Positions 53,296 to 59,990 of a stretch of 64,000 nt of DNA are shown here, piece after piece. The notes beneath the pieces are model-generated. The model was not told the origin of the DNA and searched no databases. It saw only the letters and a program-made list of their open reading frames with translations. Numbering within the stretch: the first letter of the stretch is position 1; every line of letters begins with the position of its first letter. Origin of the DNA: JAPKZH01 sp963715635 (GTDB lineage Bacteria; Acidobacteriota; Aminicenantia; Aminicenantales; UBA4085); the NCBI GenBank assembly GCA_963715635.1, contig OY970261.1, positions 1,674,001 to 1,738,000 of the forward strand, read 5' to 3'. The position numbers were made by a program, and so were the translations under genes.

Positions 53296-53333
53296 AAAGA
53301 GGGAACGTGTCTGAAACGTTCCCTCTTTTTTTT
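53296..53333 (+). terminator. Rho-independent terminator of the ECF/Lia-like operon
   Basis: AAAGAGGGAACGT (53296-53308) pairs with ACGTTCCCTCTTT (53316-53328) around a 7-base loop, followed by T's to 53333. It lies between the DUF4097 gene and the converging gene at 53339. The A's on the other side could let it act weakly on that strand too. Confidence 0.92.
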
Positions 53334-53338
53334 GCGGA

Positions 53339-54241
53339 TCAGGCGGAATGCTTGGCTTTGAAATGATAAATGCGCTGCCCTAGCCAGCCGTTGATCTTGA
53401 TGTTGAAAAATGAGATCAGGTTGGTCACGTCCTTCTTGTACTTTGTCACGTAGCGGACAAAGTCGATCTCCATTTTGAATCGCAACAGGTTCTCGAATTC
53501 GCCGACCTCGTCATGCAGCTCGATCAGATAGTGATTGATCGTTCGGTACTGGGCATTGATCTCGATCAAATCCTTTTCGCTGAGCTTGGCAAAATCGAGA
53601 TAGGGCGGCAGGGATTCCAAGATGGCCTGGCTCTCCGTGTTCAGTTCATTGACCGATTCCTTGATCTCCTGGAAGAAGGATTTATAATCCAGGGGCTTTT
53701 TCAGCTTTTCTTCGGCCTTGTCCACCAGCTTCTCGCTCTGGTCTTTGAGCGAAGTCAGGAACTCGCGAATCCCGTAATATTTTCGTTTGAAATTGAAGAG
53801 GTCAAGGAAATCCCGGCCGATGTAGATTTTATCCTCGTAATGGGTCATCAGCTCCACGGGCGAGTGGGTGTAAAACTTGATCTCATAGCGCCGCCCGGCC
53901 GAATCCTTTTCCCGGAGGCGGGCCAGCACCAAAAAATTGTTCTGCTCGATAAAATAGCTATTGACATCCAAAAGCGCCGAATAGGCCGCCAGGTTGTGAA
54001 TGATCGCTTCCTTCAGATAATCGAGGACCGGCTCCTTCCTCGTGATAAGCTCATTGAGCGCCTCAGTGGGTGCCGGGTTGAGCGCCGAATAAGAAGGAGA
54101 CAGCAGGAAGAGAACGGCCCCCGTCCCCAGCTCCAGATACATATTCTTCAGGACTTTCTGGTACAGGTCATCCAGCTCCACAGCTTTCAAGGGAGGAAAG
54201 TCTTTGAGGTCGAGCTTCAGGAGTTCTTCGACTTCATTCAT
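53339..54241 (-). CDS. Soluble, mostly helical protein of unknown function
   Basis: This 300-residue protein is predicted soluble and mainly helical, with strongly charged stretches (KLVDKAEEKLKKPLDYK near residue 180) that could form coiled coil. There is no signal peptide, membrane span or motif I recognise. The ATG at 54241 is chosen for a GAGAGG eight bases upstream. A longer frame would add 13 residues. It stands alone between the stress operon, which it converges with, and the lipoate ligase gene on its own strand. I cannot assign a function. Confidence 0.65.
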   Translation of the reverse strand: MNEVEELLKLDLKDFPPLKAVELDDLYQKVLKNMYLELGTGAVLFLLSPSYSALNPAPTEALNELITRKEPVLDYLKEAIIHNLAAYSALLDVNSYFIEQNNFLVLARLREKDSAGRRYEIKFYTHSPVELMTHYEDKIYIGRDFLDLFNFKRKYYGIREFLTSLKDQSEKLVDKAEEKLKKPLDYKSFFQEIKESVNELNTESQAILESLPPYLDFAKLSEKDLIEINAQYRTINHYLIELHDEVGEFENLLRFKMEIDFVRYVTKYKKDVTNLISFFNIKINGWLGQRIYHFKAKHSA

Positions 54242-54418
54242 TGCTTGCGCCTCTCGTTTATCCTGGCAAAATCTTATCACCGGGGTTTTAAAAAATCAAC
54301 CTAAGTTTTTTGGGGGCTATCTTCCATTTCATGTGGGAAAAAATTGTCTAGGAAACGATCCGGAAACAGCCTCGCTCCCCATTCGGGTTCTTCACGCCGT
54401 TCCCCCGCCATTAGCCAA

Positions 54419-55216
54419 TTAAGGCGGATATACAAGGCCGGTCCAGGTCTGGTTTTCGTACTTGTTTTTTTGAAGGTCCTTAATTTTAGCCCATTCGTCC
54501 TTTGTGAATCTCATAATCATGAAATTGACTTTGAAAAAATCTGCGAATCCGTCAACAAGATGGTTGACAGCCCAGTGGAAATCCTCGGCCTTCCCGAGCG
54601 TTTCGCTGAGCGACGTCATGCGGATCTTTTCCGGGCTCGTTTTCAACCTGGACACGGATCGGAGCAGCGCTTCGTCATGCTCGAGCGGGATGGAGCCGTG
54701 CTGAAGAAATTTTTCCCCGGCCCGCTTCTGCGCGCTCCCCACGATTTTCTTCCCGCCGACTTCGATCTCGTCCTGTGCCGGACGGGAAAAACAGGGAAGG
54801 TTTCCCTTGGCATAAAACAAGGGCGCTTTTTGGGCAAGCGATGGCTGAAGACCCATTTTCACCAGGCCGTTCATCAGGGCCTGGGAGATGATTTTATAGG
54901 AACCGCCCAGCGTCGGTGTGAACAGCTCATGATCCGATGAGGCGATGGAATAGGTGATTTCCTGGTGGTGGAGGACCAGCTTTCCGCCGGTCATTCTTCT
55001 GACGATATCGATCCCTTGAGCCCGGCAGAATTCAAGATCGAGGACCTTCCCGGCGTCCTGCGAATAGCCGAGCGAGGCCGTCGGCCTCTCCCACTGATAA
55101 AAGCGCAGAAACGTCCGCGGTTCATCCGTCAAGGCATCGAATAAAAATTCATCGACGGCCATGTTGAGCGAGCCCTTGCCGGGAAGGCTGTCGACGAGGA
55201 GAAACCAATCTTTCAT
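54419..55216 (-). CDS. lplA: Lipoate-protein ligase A family protein
   Basis: This 265-residue protein has the biotin/lipoate ligase fold: NMAVDEFLF near residue 18, the lipoyl-binding VRRMTGGKLVLHHQEITYSI near 72 (RRxTGGxxxxH), and the catalytic Lys region GGKKIVGSAQKR near 153. It joins lipoate or octanoate to a Lys of E2 or glycine cleavage H proteins. It is about 70 residues shorter than E. coli LplA, because it lacks the C-terminal accessory domain, so it may be an octanoyl/lipoyl transferase (LipM-like). A 15-bp perfect palindrome lies 13 bases before its ATG. Confidence 0.88.
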   Translation of the reverse strand: MKDWFLLVDSLPGKGSLNMAVDEFLFDALTDEPRTFLRFYQWERPTASLGYSQDAGKVLDLEFCRAQGIDIVRRMTGGKLVLHHQEITYSIASSDHELFTPTLGGSYKIISQALMNGLVKMGLQPSLAQKAPLFYAKGNLPCFSRPAQDEIEVGGKKIVGSAQKRAGEKFLQHGSIPLEHDEALLRSVSRLKTSPEKIRMTSLSETLGKAEDFHWAVNHLVDGFADFFKVNFMIMRFTKDEWAKIKDLQKNKYENQTWTGLVYPP

Positions 55217-55228
55217 GAAAAATATGGC

Positions 55229-55262
55229 GACAGGTACTTAATTTCCGAATTAAGTACCTGTC
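55229..55262. repeat. Perfect 15-bp palindromic repeat
   Basis: GACAGGTACTTAATT (55229-55243) and AATTAAGTACCTGTC (55248-55262) are exact complements around TCCG. Palindromes with a GACAGGTAC...GTACCTGTC core are widespread in environmental genomes and often accompany REP-associated (Y1) transposases. No such gene is visible here. It sits between the lipoate ligase start and tRNA-Gly. Confidence 0.7.
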
Positions 55263-55286
55263 CCCTTATTTTGTCTGGGGAGAAAG

Positions 55287-55358
55287 AGCGGGCAACGGGA
55301 TTCGAACCCGCGACTCCCAGCTTGGGAAGCTAGTACTCTACCACTGAGTTATGCCCGC
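55287..55358 (-). tRNA. tRNA-Gly (anticodon CCC)
   Basis: The minus strand gives GCGGGCA paired with TGCCCGC in the acceptor arm, a D arm with AGTGGTAGAG, anticodon stem CTAGC/GCTGG around TTCCCAA (anticodon CCC, reading GGG) and T arm GCGGGTTCGAATCCC. The length is 72 bases. CCA is not encoded. Confidence 0.95.
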
Positions 55359-55442
55359 TCAGTGCCGGATTCTAAATGTTCAGCCAGCGGCCCCCCTATT
55401 TTACGGCTTGTCGCCTGTCTTTTCAACCAAGCGTGTTCGTTT

Positions 55443-56833
55443 TGTTACTTAAAATTGAAAACTGGACAGTTTAAAGGTGAAAAGTGGACTCTTTAAAGAT
55501 GAAAAGTGGACACCTGGGATACAGTTCTCCGGAAGGAGGCATGTATGGACCAGATCCACAGACGTTTTTCGACCGATCAAGTCACGAATCTATTGCGAGG
55601 CTACACGGAAGGCCTGCTGGAGCGCCCGGCCATCGAAGAGACGCTCGGCATCAGCAAGTCTCGGTTCTTTGTTCTGCTCAAGATTTACCGTAAGGAGCCT
55701 GAGGCTTTTACGATCACTTATCAACGGCGCACACCCAGGAAGATCTCGGCGGTAGCGGAGGAAAAGATCAAGAAAGCTCTGCTGGAGGAGAAAGCGCTCA
55801 TCGAGAATCGGGATCTTCCGATCTCAGGCTATAACTACTCGGCCATCCGGGATCGGCTTCTTCGGCAGGGGATTCGAGTCTCTGTGCCGACGATTATCGA
55901 CAGGGCCAAACACTTCGCCTGCTACCAGGAACGTCCCAAGAAGAAACTCCATGATCGTGAGGTCTTGACCACGGCCATCGGCGCGCTCATCCAGCACGAC
56001 GCCTCGCATCATCTGTGGTCTCCCTATGCCCAGGAAAAGTGGGTCCTGATCAGCTCTCTGGATGCCTACAGCCGCAAGCTTCTCTATGCTGAGTTCTTTA
56101 AGGCCGAGACCACCTGGGCCCATATCCGGGCTATGGAAGCCCTGATCTGTCGCTTTGGCTTGCCTTTACGCTATTATGTAGACTCTTTGCGCGTCTTCCG
56201 CTTCGTCCAGTACAGGGACAGCTTCTGGAAGAAGCTCAACCTGCGGACCGATGAGGCCAATCCGCAGTGGAAACAGCTGCTCCAGAGCTTGGGGGTTGAG
56301 ATCACCTACGCCCTCTCACCACAGGCTAAAGGCAAGATCGAACGTTCCTATCGTTGGCTTCAGGACCGGATCGTCCGGACATCCGCTTTGGAAAAACTGT
56401 CTTCCATCGACGAGGTCTGCCAAGTCCTCCGCGAAAAGATCCATCGCTATAACCACCTTCAAGTTCACTCGACGACGGGAGAGATCCCCGATTATCGCTT
56501 CGATAAAGCTCGCAAGACAGGCCGAACTCTGTTCCGACCGTTCCTTCTTCCCAAACCATACCGATCAACCAAAGACGTGTTCTGCTTGAAAGAGACCCGC
56601 GTGGTCAATCCTTATCGTCGCTTGACCTTTCATCAAGAAGAGATCCCGCTTCGACATGTCCCTCCCGGTGTGGAAGTCGAGCTTCATCTGATCCCCAATA
56701 TAGATCGCGAGACCGTCGAGCTTCGTGTTTGGTGGAAAGAAACAATCGTTCAGAGCGTTATCTATCCTTTTAAGGCCTTCCCACGTGTCCACTTTTGAAT
56801 TTTAAACTGTCCACTTTTCAACTTTTGCTAACA
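55443..56833 (+). mobile_element. IS1202-like insertion sequence with inverted ends and 16-bp target duplication
   Basis: The element starts TGTTACTTAAAATTGAAAAC and ends with the near complement. Over the first 33 bases the two ends differ at only six positions and share TGGACAGTTTAAA. It is flanked by the 16-bp direct repeat CCAAGCGTGTTCGTTT (55427-55442 and 56834-56849), a target-site duplication. Further GAAAAGTGGAC copies lie just inside both ends and may be transposase binding sites. It is about 1391 bp long with one transposase gene. Complete ends and an unmutated duplication point to a recent insertion. Confidence 0.93.
55545..56798 (+). CDS. DDE transposase with integrase core, IS1202/ISNCY-like
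   Basis: This 417-residue transposase has an N-terminal helix-turn-helix (STDQVTNLLRGYTEGLLERP with ETLGISKSRFFVLL), a linker, and an RNase-H-fold integrase core. The acidic triad is visible: Asp in IQHDASHHLW, Asp in YYVDSLRVFRF, and Glu in GKIERSYRWLQD. The C-terminal beta region follows (VVNPYRRLTF). GGAAGGAGG precedes the ATG at 55545. All catalytic residues are present and the frame is intact, so it should be active. It cuts at the inverted ends described for the element. Confidence 0.93.
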   Translation: MDQIHRRFSTDQVTNLLRGYTEGLLERPAIEETLGISKSRFFVLLKIYRKEPEAFTITYQRRTPRKISAVAEEKIKKALLEEKALIENRDLPISGYNYSAIRDRLLRQGIRVSVPTIIDRAKHFACYQERPKKKLHDREVLTTAIGALIQHDASHHLWSPYAQEKWVLISSLDAYSRKLLYAEFFKAETTWAHIRAMEALICRFGLPLRYYVDSLRVFRFVQYRDSFWKKLNLRTDEANPQWKQLLQSLGVEITYALSPQAKGKIERSYRWLQDRIVRTSALEKLSSIDEVCQVLREKIHRYNHLQVHSTTGEIPDYRFDKARKTGRTLFRPFLLPKPYRSTKDVFCLKETRVVNPYRRLTFHQEEIPLRHVPPGVEVELHLIPNIDRETVELRVWWKETIVQSVIYPFKAFPRVHF

Positions 56834-56849
56834 CCAAGCGTGTTCGTTT

Positions 56850-57065
56850 CTAATGTTCGGTAGGAGCTTTTGGACAAATTTATTGTTCAAGTCCTGCCAG
56901 ACTCTTCCCGGCATTCTCGACTTCGGACAGAACATGATCGGCGTCTTTCTGCTTGAGTTCAATGGAACATCTCATCTCTTCGCGATTCATCATCCCTGAC
57001 GGGTGGATGGGACTGGAGGGAAAAAGCGTCAGACTGCTTAGGAAGGAACACACGACAAGTACAAC
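56850..57065. other. 216-bp gap containing the change of genome type
   Basis: Between the right target duplication and the first SDR gene I see only a short minus-strand frame (56880-56993, 37 residues: MMNREEMRCSIELKQKDADH and so on), which may be the tail of a lost gene. The Chloroflexota-like sequence begins within this stretch, probably between 57000 and 57060. Nothing here resembles a promoter or attachment site. Confidence 0.45.
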
Positions 57066-57827
57066 CTACGCCGTCCCGCCGCCATCCACCGCAAGTACCG
57101 CCCCTGTGACGTAACTCGCCGCGTCGCTGACGAGATACAAAACCGACTGCGCGATCTCGATTGGCTGGGCATAACGGTTGAGCGGACGCTCGGCGGCTTC
57201 TGCCATGAACTTATCTTCTGCCTGGCCGAGTTGCCTGGCTTCGTTGCGAAGCATGGGCGTATCGGTATCTCCAGGACAGATGCAGTTGACGCGGATGTTT
57301 TGCGGACCGTGGTCAATTGCCATGGCACGGGTCATGTTGACCACCGCTCCCTTCGAAGCGCAATACGAAACCGCGTTTCGCCCGCCCTTGACGCCCCAGC
57401 CCGATCCCGTGTTGACGATCGAGCCGCCGCCCTGTTTAACGATTTCAGGGACGGCATATTTGCTCATCAAAAAGATGGACTTGACGTTCACGTCCATCAC
57501 CTTGTCCCATTCATCTTCGGTGGTGCCGATCACATCGGCGCGGCGGATGATGCCCGCGTTATTAAAGACAATATCAAGCCTGCCGAATTTTTCAACGGCG
57601 ATCTTCACCGTGCGCTGGCAATCCGCCGCGAGCGCCACATTGCACTGAACGAAGACCGCGCGTCTGCCCGCGGCGTTGATTTTCTGTTCTGCCTGCTTCC
57701 CCTGTTCGGCATTTATGTCCGCGATCACGACCGCCGCCCCTTCTTCGGCAAGCAGTTGCGCGGTGGCGAGTCCAATCCCCGACGCACCGCCTGTGACAAT
57801 TGCGCATTTGTTATCCAGTTTACCCAT
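57066..57827 (-). CDS. Short-chain dehydrogenase/reductase (SDR)
   Basis: This 253-residue classical SDR has the NAD(P)-binding TGGASGIG near residue 13, NNAG near 89, the catalytic Tyr-Lys in SYCASKGAVV near 154 with Ser upstream (NTGSGWG), and the CPGDTDTP segment after it. The closing VLAVDGGG is standard. The acidic residue after the second strand (VIADINAE) favours NAD. It oxidises or reduces a small alcohol or ketone, substrate unknown. It is the last gene of a minus-strand run that starts at gcvPA, about 125 bases after the second SDR gene with a palindrome between them. Confidence 0.9.
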   Translation of the reverse strand: MGKLDNKCAIVTGGASGIGLATAQLLAEEGAAVVIADINAEQGKQAEQKINAAGRRAVFVQCNVALAADCQRTVKIAVEKFGRLDIVFNNAGIIRRADVIGTTEDEWDKVMDVNVKSIFLMSKYAVPEIVKQGGGSIVNTGSGWGVKGGRNAVSYCASKGAVVNMTRAMAIDHGPQNIRVNCICPGDTDTPMLRNEARQLGQAEDKFMAEAAERPLNRYAQPIEIAQSVLYLVSDAASYVTGAVLAVDGGGTA

Positions 57828-57848
57828 GAGGTCTCCTTGTTTTGCCGT

Positions 57849-57939
57849 GTCATTGCGAGCCGCGTTTTTCGCGGCGAAGCAATCTCTGACTTTCCATCCA
57901 AGATTGCTTCGTCGCCGCTATATGACTCTTTGCAATGAC
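57849..57939. repeat. Nested intergenic palindrome (GTCATTGC...GAAGCAATCT type)
   Basis: The outer arms GTCATTGC (57849-57856) and GCAATGAC (57932-57939) and inner arms GCGGCGAAGCAATCT and AGATTGCTTCGTCGCCGC form a folded, nearly symmetrical element between the two SDR genes. This repeat type is scattered through many Chloroflexota (Anaerolineae) genomes. A second, more diverged copy is at 59844-59989. Neither occurs in the first 56 kb. Confidence 0.75.
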
Positions 57940-57952
57940 GATACGTTCATAT

Positions 57953-58708
57953 TTACGCCTGGCTGGCAAGGCCGCCTGCGATCTCGCCGCCGTCAATAAC
58001 AAAATATTGTCCCGTGATGAATCCCGCATCGTCCGAAGCGAGAAAGGCGAACAGCGCAGCCACATCCTCGGGACTGCCCAGTTTGTTCAACGGAAGTTTA
58101 TCTTCAAAAGCCCTCCGCATTTCGGGCGTATACTCGGCCTCCTGCATCGGCGTCATGATAAATCCTGGGCAGACCGCGTTGACGCGGATGGTCGGCGCGA
58201 GTTCGAGCGCCATCGAGCGCGACAACTCGATCACGCCCGCCTTGCTTGCGTTGTAATCGGCGTAATAGTGATAACCCATCAACCCGTTGGATGATCCCAT
58301 GTTGACGATCACCCCGCCCCCTTGAGCCAGCATCCGCCGCGCGGATTGCTGCGCGACATAAAAAACACCGTTGAGGTTGATGTCCAGCACCGTGCGCCAT
58401 TCCTGCGGCGTGATGTCCATGAACGAATGACGGATGCTGATCCCCGCGTTGTTGATGAGGATATCCATTCCGCCCGCGCGTTTGTCCAATTCATCAAAAG
58501 CGCGCGCGACAGAGTCGGGGTCGGCAACATCCACAAAGATGTACCCTGCCAAATTCGGCATGTCCTTCTTCAAGCGCTGACATGCCGCTTCGTCTCGGTC
58601 AAATACATAAACATGCGCCCCTTCTTCGACAAACCGCTTGGCGGTTGCGGTACCAATTGCGCCCGCGCCGCCTGTGATTAATACACGTTTGCCATTCAAA
58701 CCCTTCAT
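57953..58708 (-). CDS. Short-chain dehydrogenase/reductase (SDR)
   Basis: This 251-residue SDR has TGGAGAIGTATAK near residue 12, NNAGIS near 87, the YNASKAG Tyr/Lys pair near 155 with Ser in NMGSSNG, and the end VIDGGEIAGG. VFDRDEA after the second strand suggests NAD use. It is about 35% like its neighbour by eye, so the two are separate enzymes rather than a recent duplicate. It follows the AcoX-like gene by 12 bases. Its reaction is unknown, and its place after glycine dehydrogenase genes does not decide it. Confidence 0.9.
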   Translation of the reverse strand: MKGLNGKRVLITGGAGAIGTATAKRFVEEGAHVYVFDRDEAACQRLKKDMPNLAGYIFVDVADPDSVARAFDELDKRAGGMDILINNAGISIRHSFMDITPQEWRTVLDINLNGVFYVAQQSARRMLAQGGGVIVNMGSSNGLMGYHYYADYNASKAGVIELSRSMALELAPTIRVNAVCPGFIMTPMQEAEYTPEMRRAFEDKLPLNKLGSPEDVAALFAFLASDDAGFITGQYFVIDGGEIAGGLASQA

Positions 58709-58720
58709 AAGAATCTCCTT

Positions 58721-59833
58721 TCAAGAAATAACTTTATAAACGATCCGTTCCTTGTAACCCGTGACGACGCTGAAATAACCCGCAAGCAACGCATCCACTT
58801 CGGCGTCGCCCGTGTCCACGATGAGGGGTTGGAGACGCAGGGCGCGCAGTTTATCGGACGTGCTGACCACCATGATATTCCCGCGCCCGACTTTGCGAAT
58901 CACTTCGGGACCGATCTGCTGGTTGCCGCGCCCGAACAGGAATCCCTGCCCGCCTATCGGCGTGACGATGATCCTTGCAGGCATTGTTTCAGTCAAGTTC
59001 AGCAATTGCTCTTGCGTCACATCCTTTGCCATGAGTCGCCCATCGCGGACGACATCCACGCCAACCAGGGTCTTTTCCACGGTCAGGGCCTGAGCGATGG
59101 CACGTGTCGTTGTGCCAGGTCCCAGAATATAAGCCACGCCCGCCTGCATCTGCTCGACGACATCCGCCGCGATGGCTTCCGCCTGATGCGCTTCAGATGC
59201 GGGGCTTGGTGCTTTTTGATTTTGCAATAACAGCGGACGGAAGGGCACGTGCAAAGTCCCATACAAACGCGTGCTAATCCTGCCAGCGCGGTATGCGTCC
59301 TCATCCACATCCAGAACCTCCGCTTCGCGAAGGCGCGCCCTGCCTTTGAGGTACATCCCCGCCAGCTCGCCCGCGTGCTTGGGATTGGTCGCATAGACCG
59401 CCGAATGGATCTTCACGCCCGCAGGGATTCCCAGGCACGGGAACTGCGCGGGAATTGCCGAACAAACGTCACGCGCCGTGCCGTCCCCGCCCGCAAAGAG
59501 GATCAAGTCCACCCTCAGCGCGGACATTTTATTCACAGCGCGGCGCGTATCCTCGGCGGTCGTTGAGCCAGAGTGGATTTCGCCAATGACCTGGGGGGTG
59601 AAGCCCGCCTCACGCGCAGACGTCTCACCCATCTCGCGGGGGAACGTGACTACTTCCAGCGTGCCACGCAGGCCCAGCAGAGGAATCAGGCTGAGGGTCG
59701 CGCGAAGAAGGGATTCTGGAATCGCTCCCAGTTCCAGCGCACGGCGTTGAGTCTCGACCCCATCACTCCCTTTTAGTCCCACGCGTCCGCCGATTCCTGC
59801 AAGAGGGTTGACGATCAGTCCGATGCGGTTCAT
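58721..59833 (-). CDS. AcoX / ATP-NAD kinase-like protein
   Basis: This 370-residue protein has RIGLIVNPLAGIGG at residue 3 and the diacylglycerol/NAD-kinase signature FAGGDGTARDVCSAI near 112. Later motifs LGIPAGVKIHSAVYA and ILGPGTTTRAIAQAL are typical of the AcoX family (PF20143/PF01513-related). AcoX genes lie in acetoin operons but their activity is not established, and related proteins may phosphorylate a nucleotide cofactor. Here it sits between SDR genes and glycine dehydrogenase subunits, so it may serve that pathway. The gap of 157 bases from gcvPB holds a palindrome. Confidence 0.8.
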   Translation of the reverse strand: MNRIGLIVNPLAGIGGRVGLKGSDGVETQRRALELGAIPESLLRATLSLIPLLGLRGTLEVVTFPREMGETSAREAGFTPQVIGEIHSGSTTAEDTRRAVNKMSALRVDLILFAGGDGTARDVCSAIPAQFPCLGIPAGVKIHSAVYATNPKHAGELAGMYLKGRARLREAEVLDVDEDAYRAGRISTRLYGTLHVPFRPLLLQNQKAPSPASEAHQAEAIAADVVEQMQAGVAYILGPGTTTRAIAQALTVEKTLVGVDVVRDGRLMAKDVTQEQLLNLTETMPARIIVTPIGGQGFLFGRGNQQIGPEVIRKVGRGNIMVVSTSDKLRALRLQPLIVDTGDAEVDALLAGYFSVVTGYKERIVYKVIS

Positions 59834-59843
59834 AGTAGTCCTA

Positions 59844-59989
59844 CGTCACTGCGAAGAGGGCTGTCGGTCGAGACGGTCCGTCGAGACCGCGCCCGACGAA
59901 GCAATCTCCAGTTTATGAGGAGATTGCTCACCTGTCCTGGCGGGCGGTGCCAGGCTCAGTCGTCGCTTCGCGGCTCCTTCGCAACGACG
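59844..59989. repeat. Second nested intergenic palindrome of the CAATCTCC type
   Basis: Outer arms CGTCACTGCGAAG and its partner CTTCGCAACGACG enclose CGAAGCAATCTCC and GGAGATTGCT around a central AGTTTATGA. The pattern is like the copy at 57849-57939 and fills the gap between gcvPB and the AcoX-like gene. It could fold in the mRNA and help set the relative amounts of the two proteins. Confidence 0.7.
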
Positions 59990-59990
59990 A

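Noticed and set aside
55443..56833. The insertion sequence as the breakpoint between the two genome types
   Set aside because: The matching 16-bp repeats on both sides show that the bases flanking the element were contiguous before insertion, so the breakpoint must be further right.
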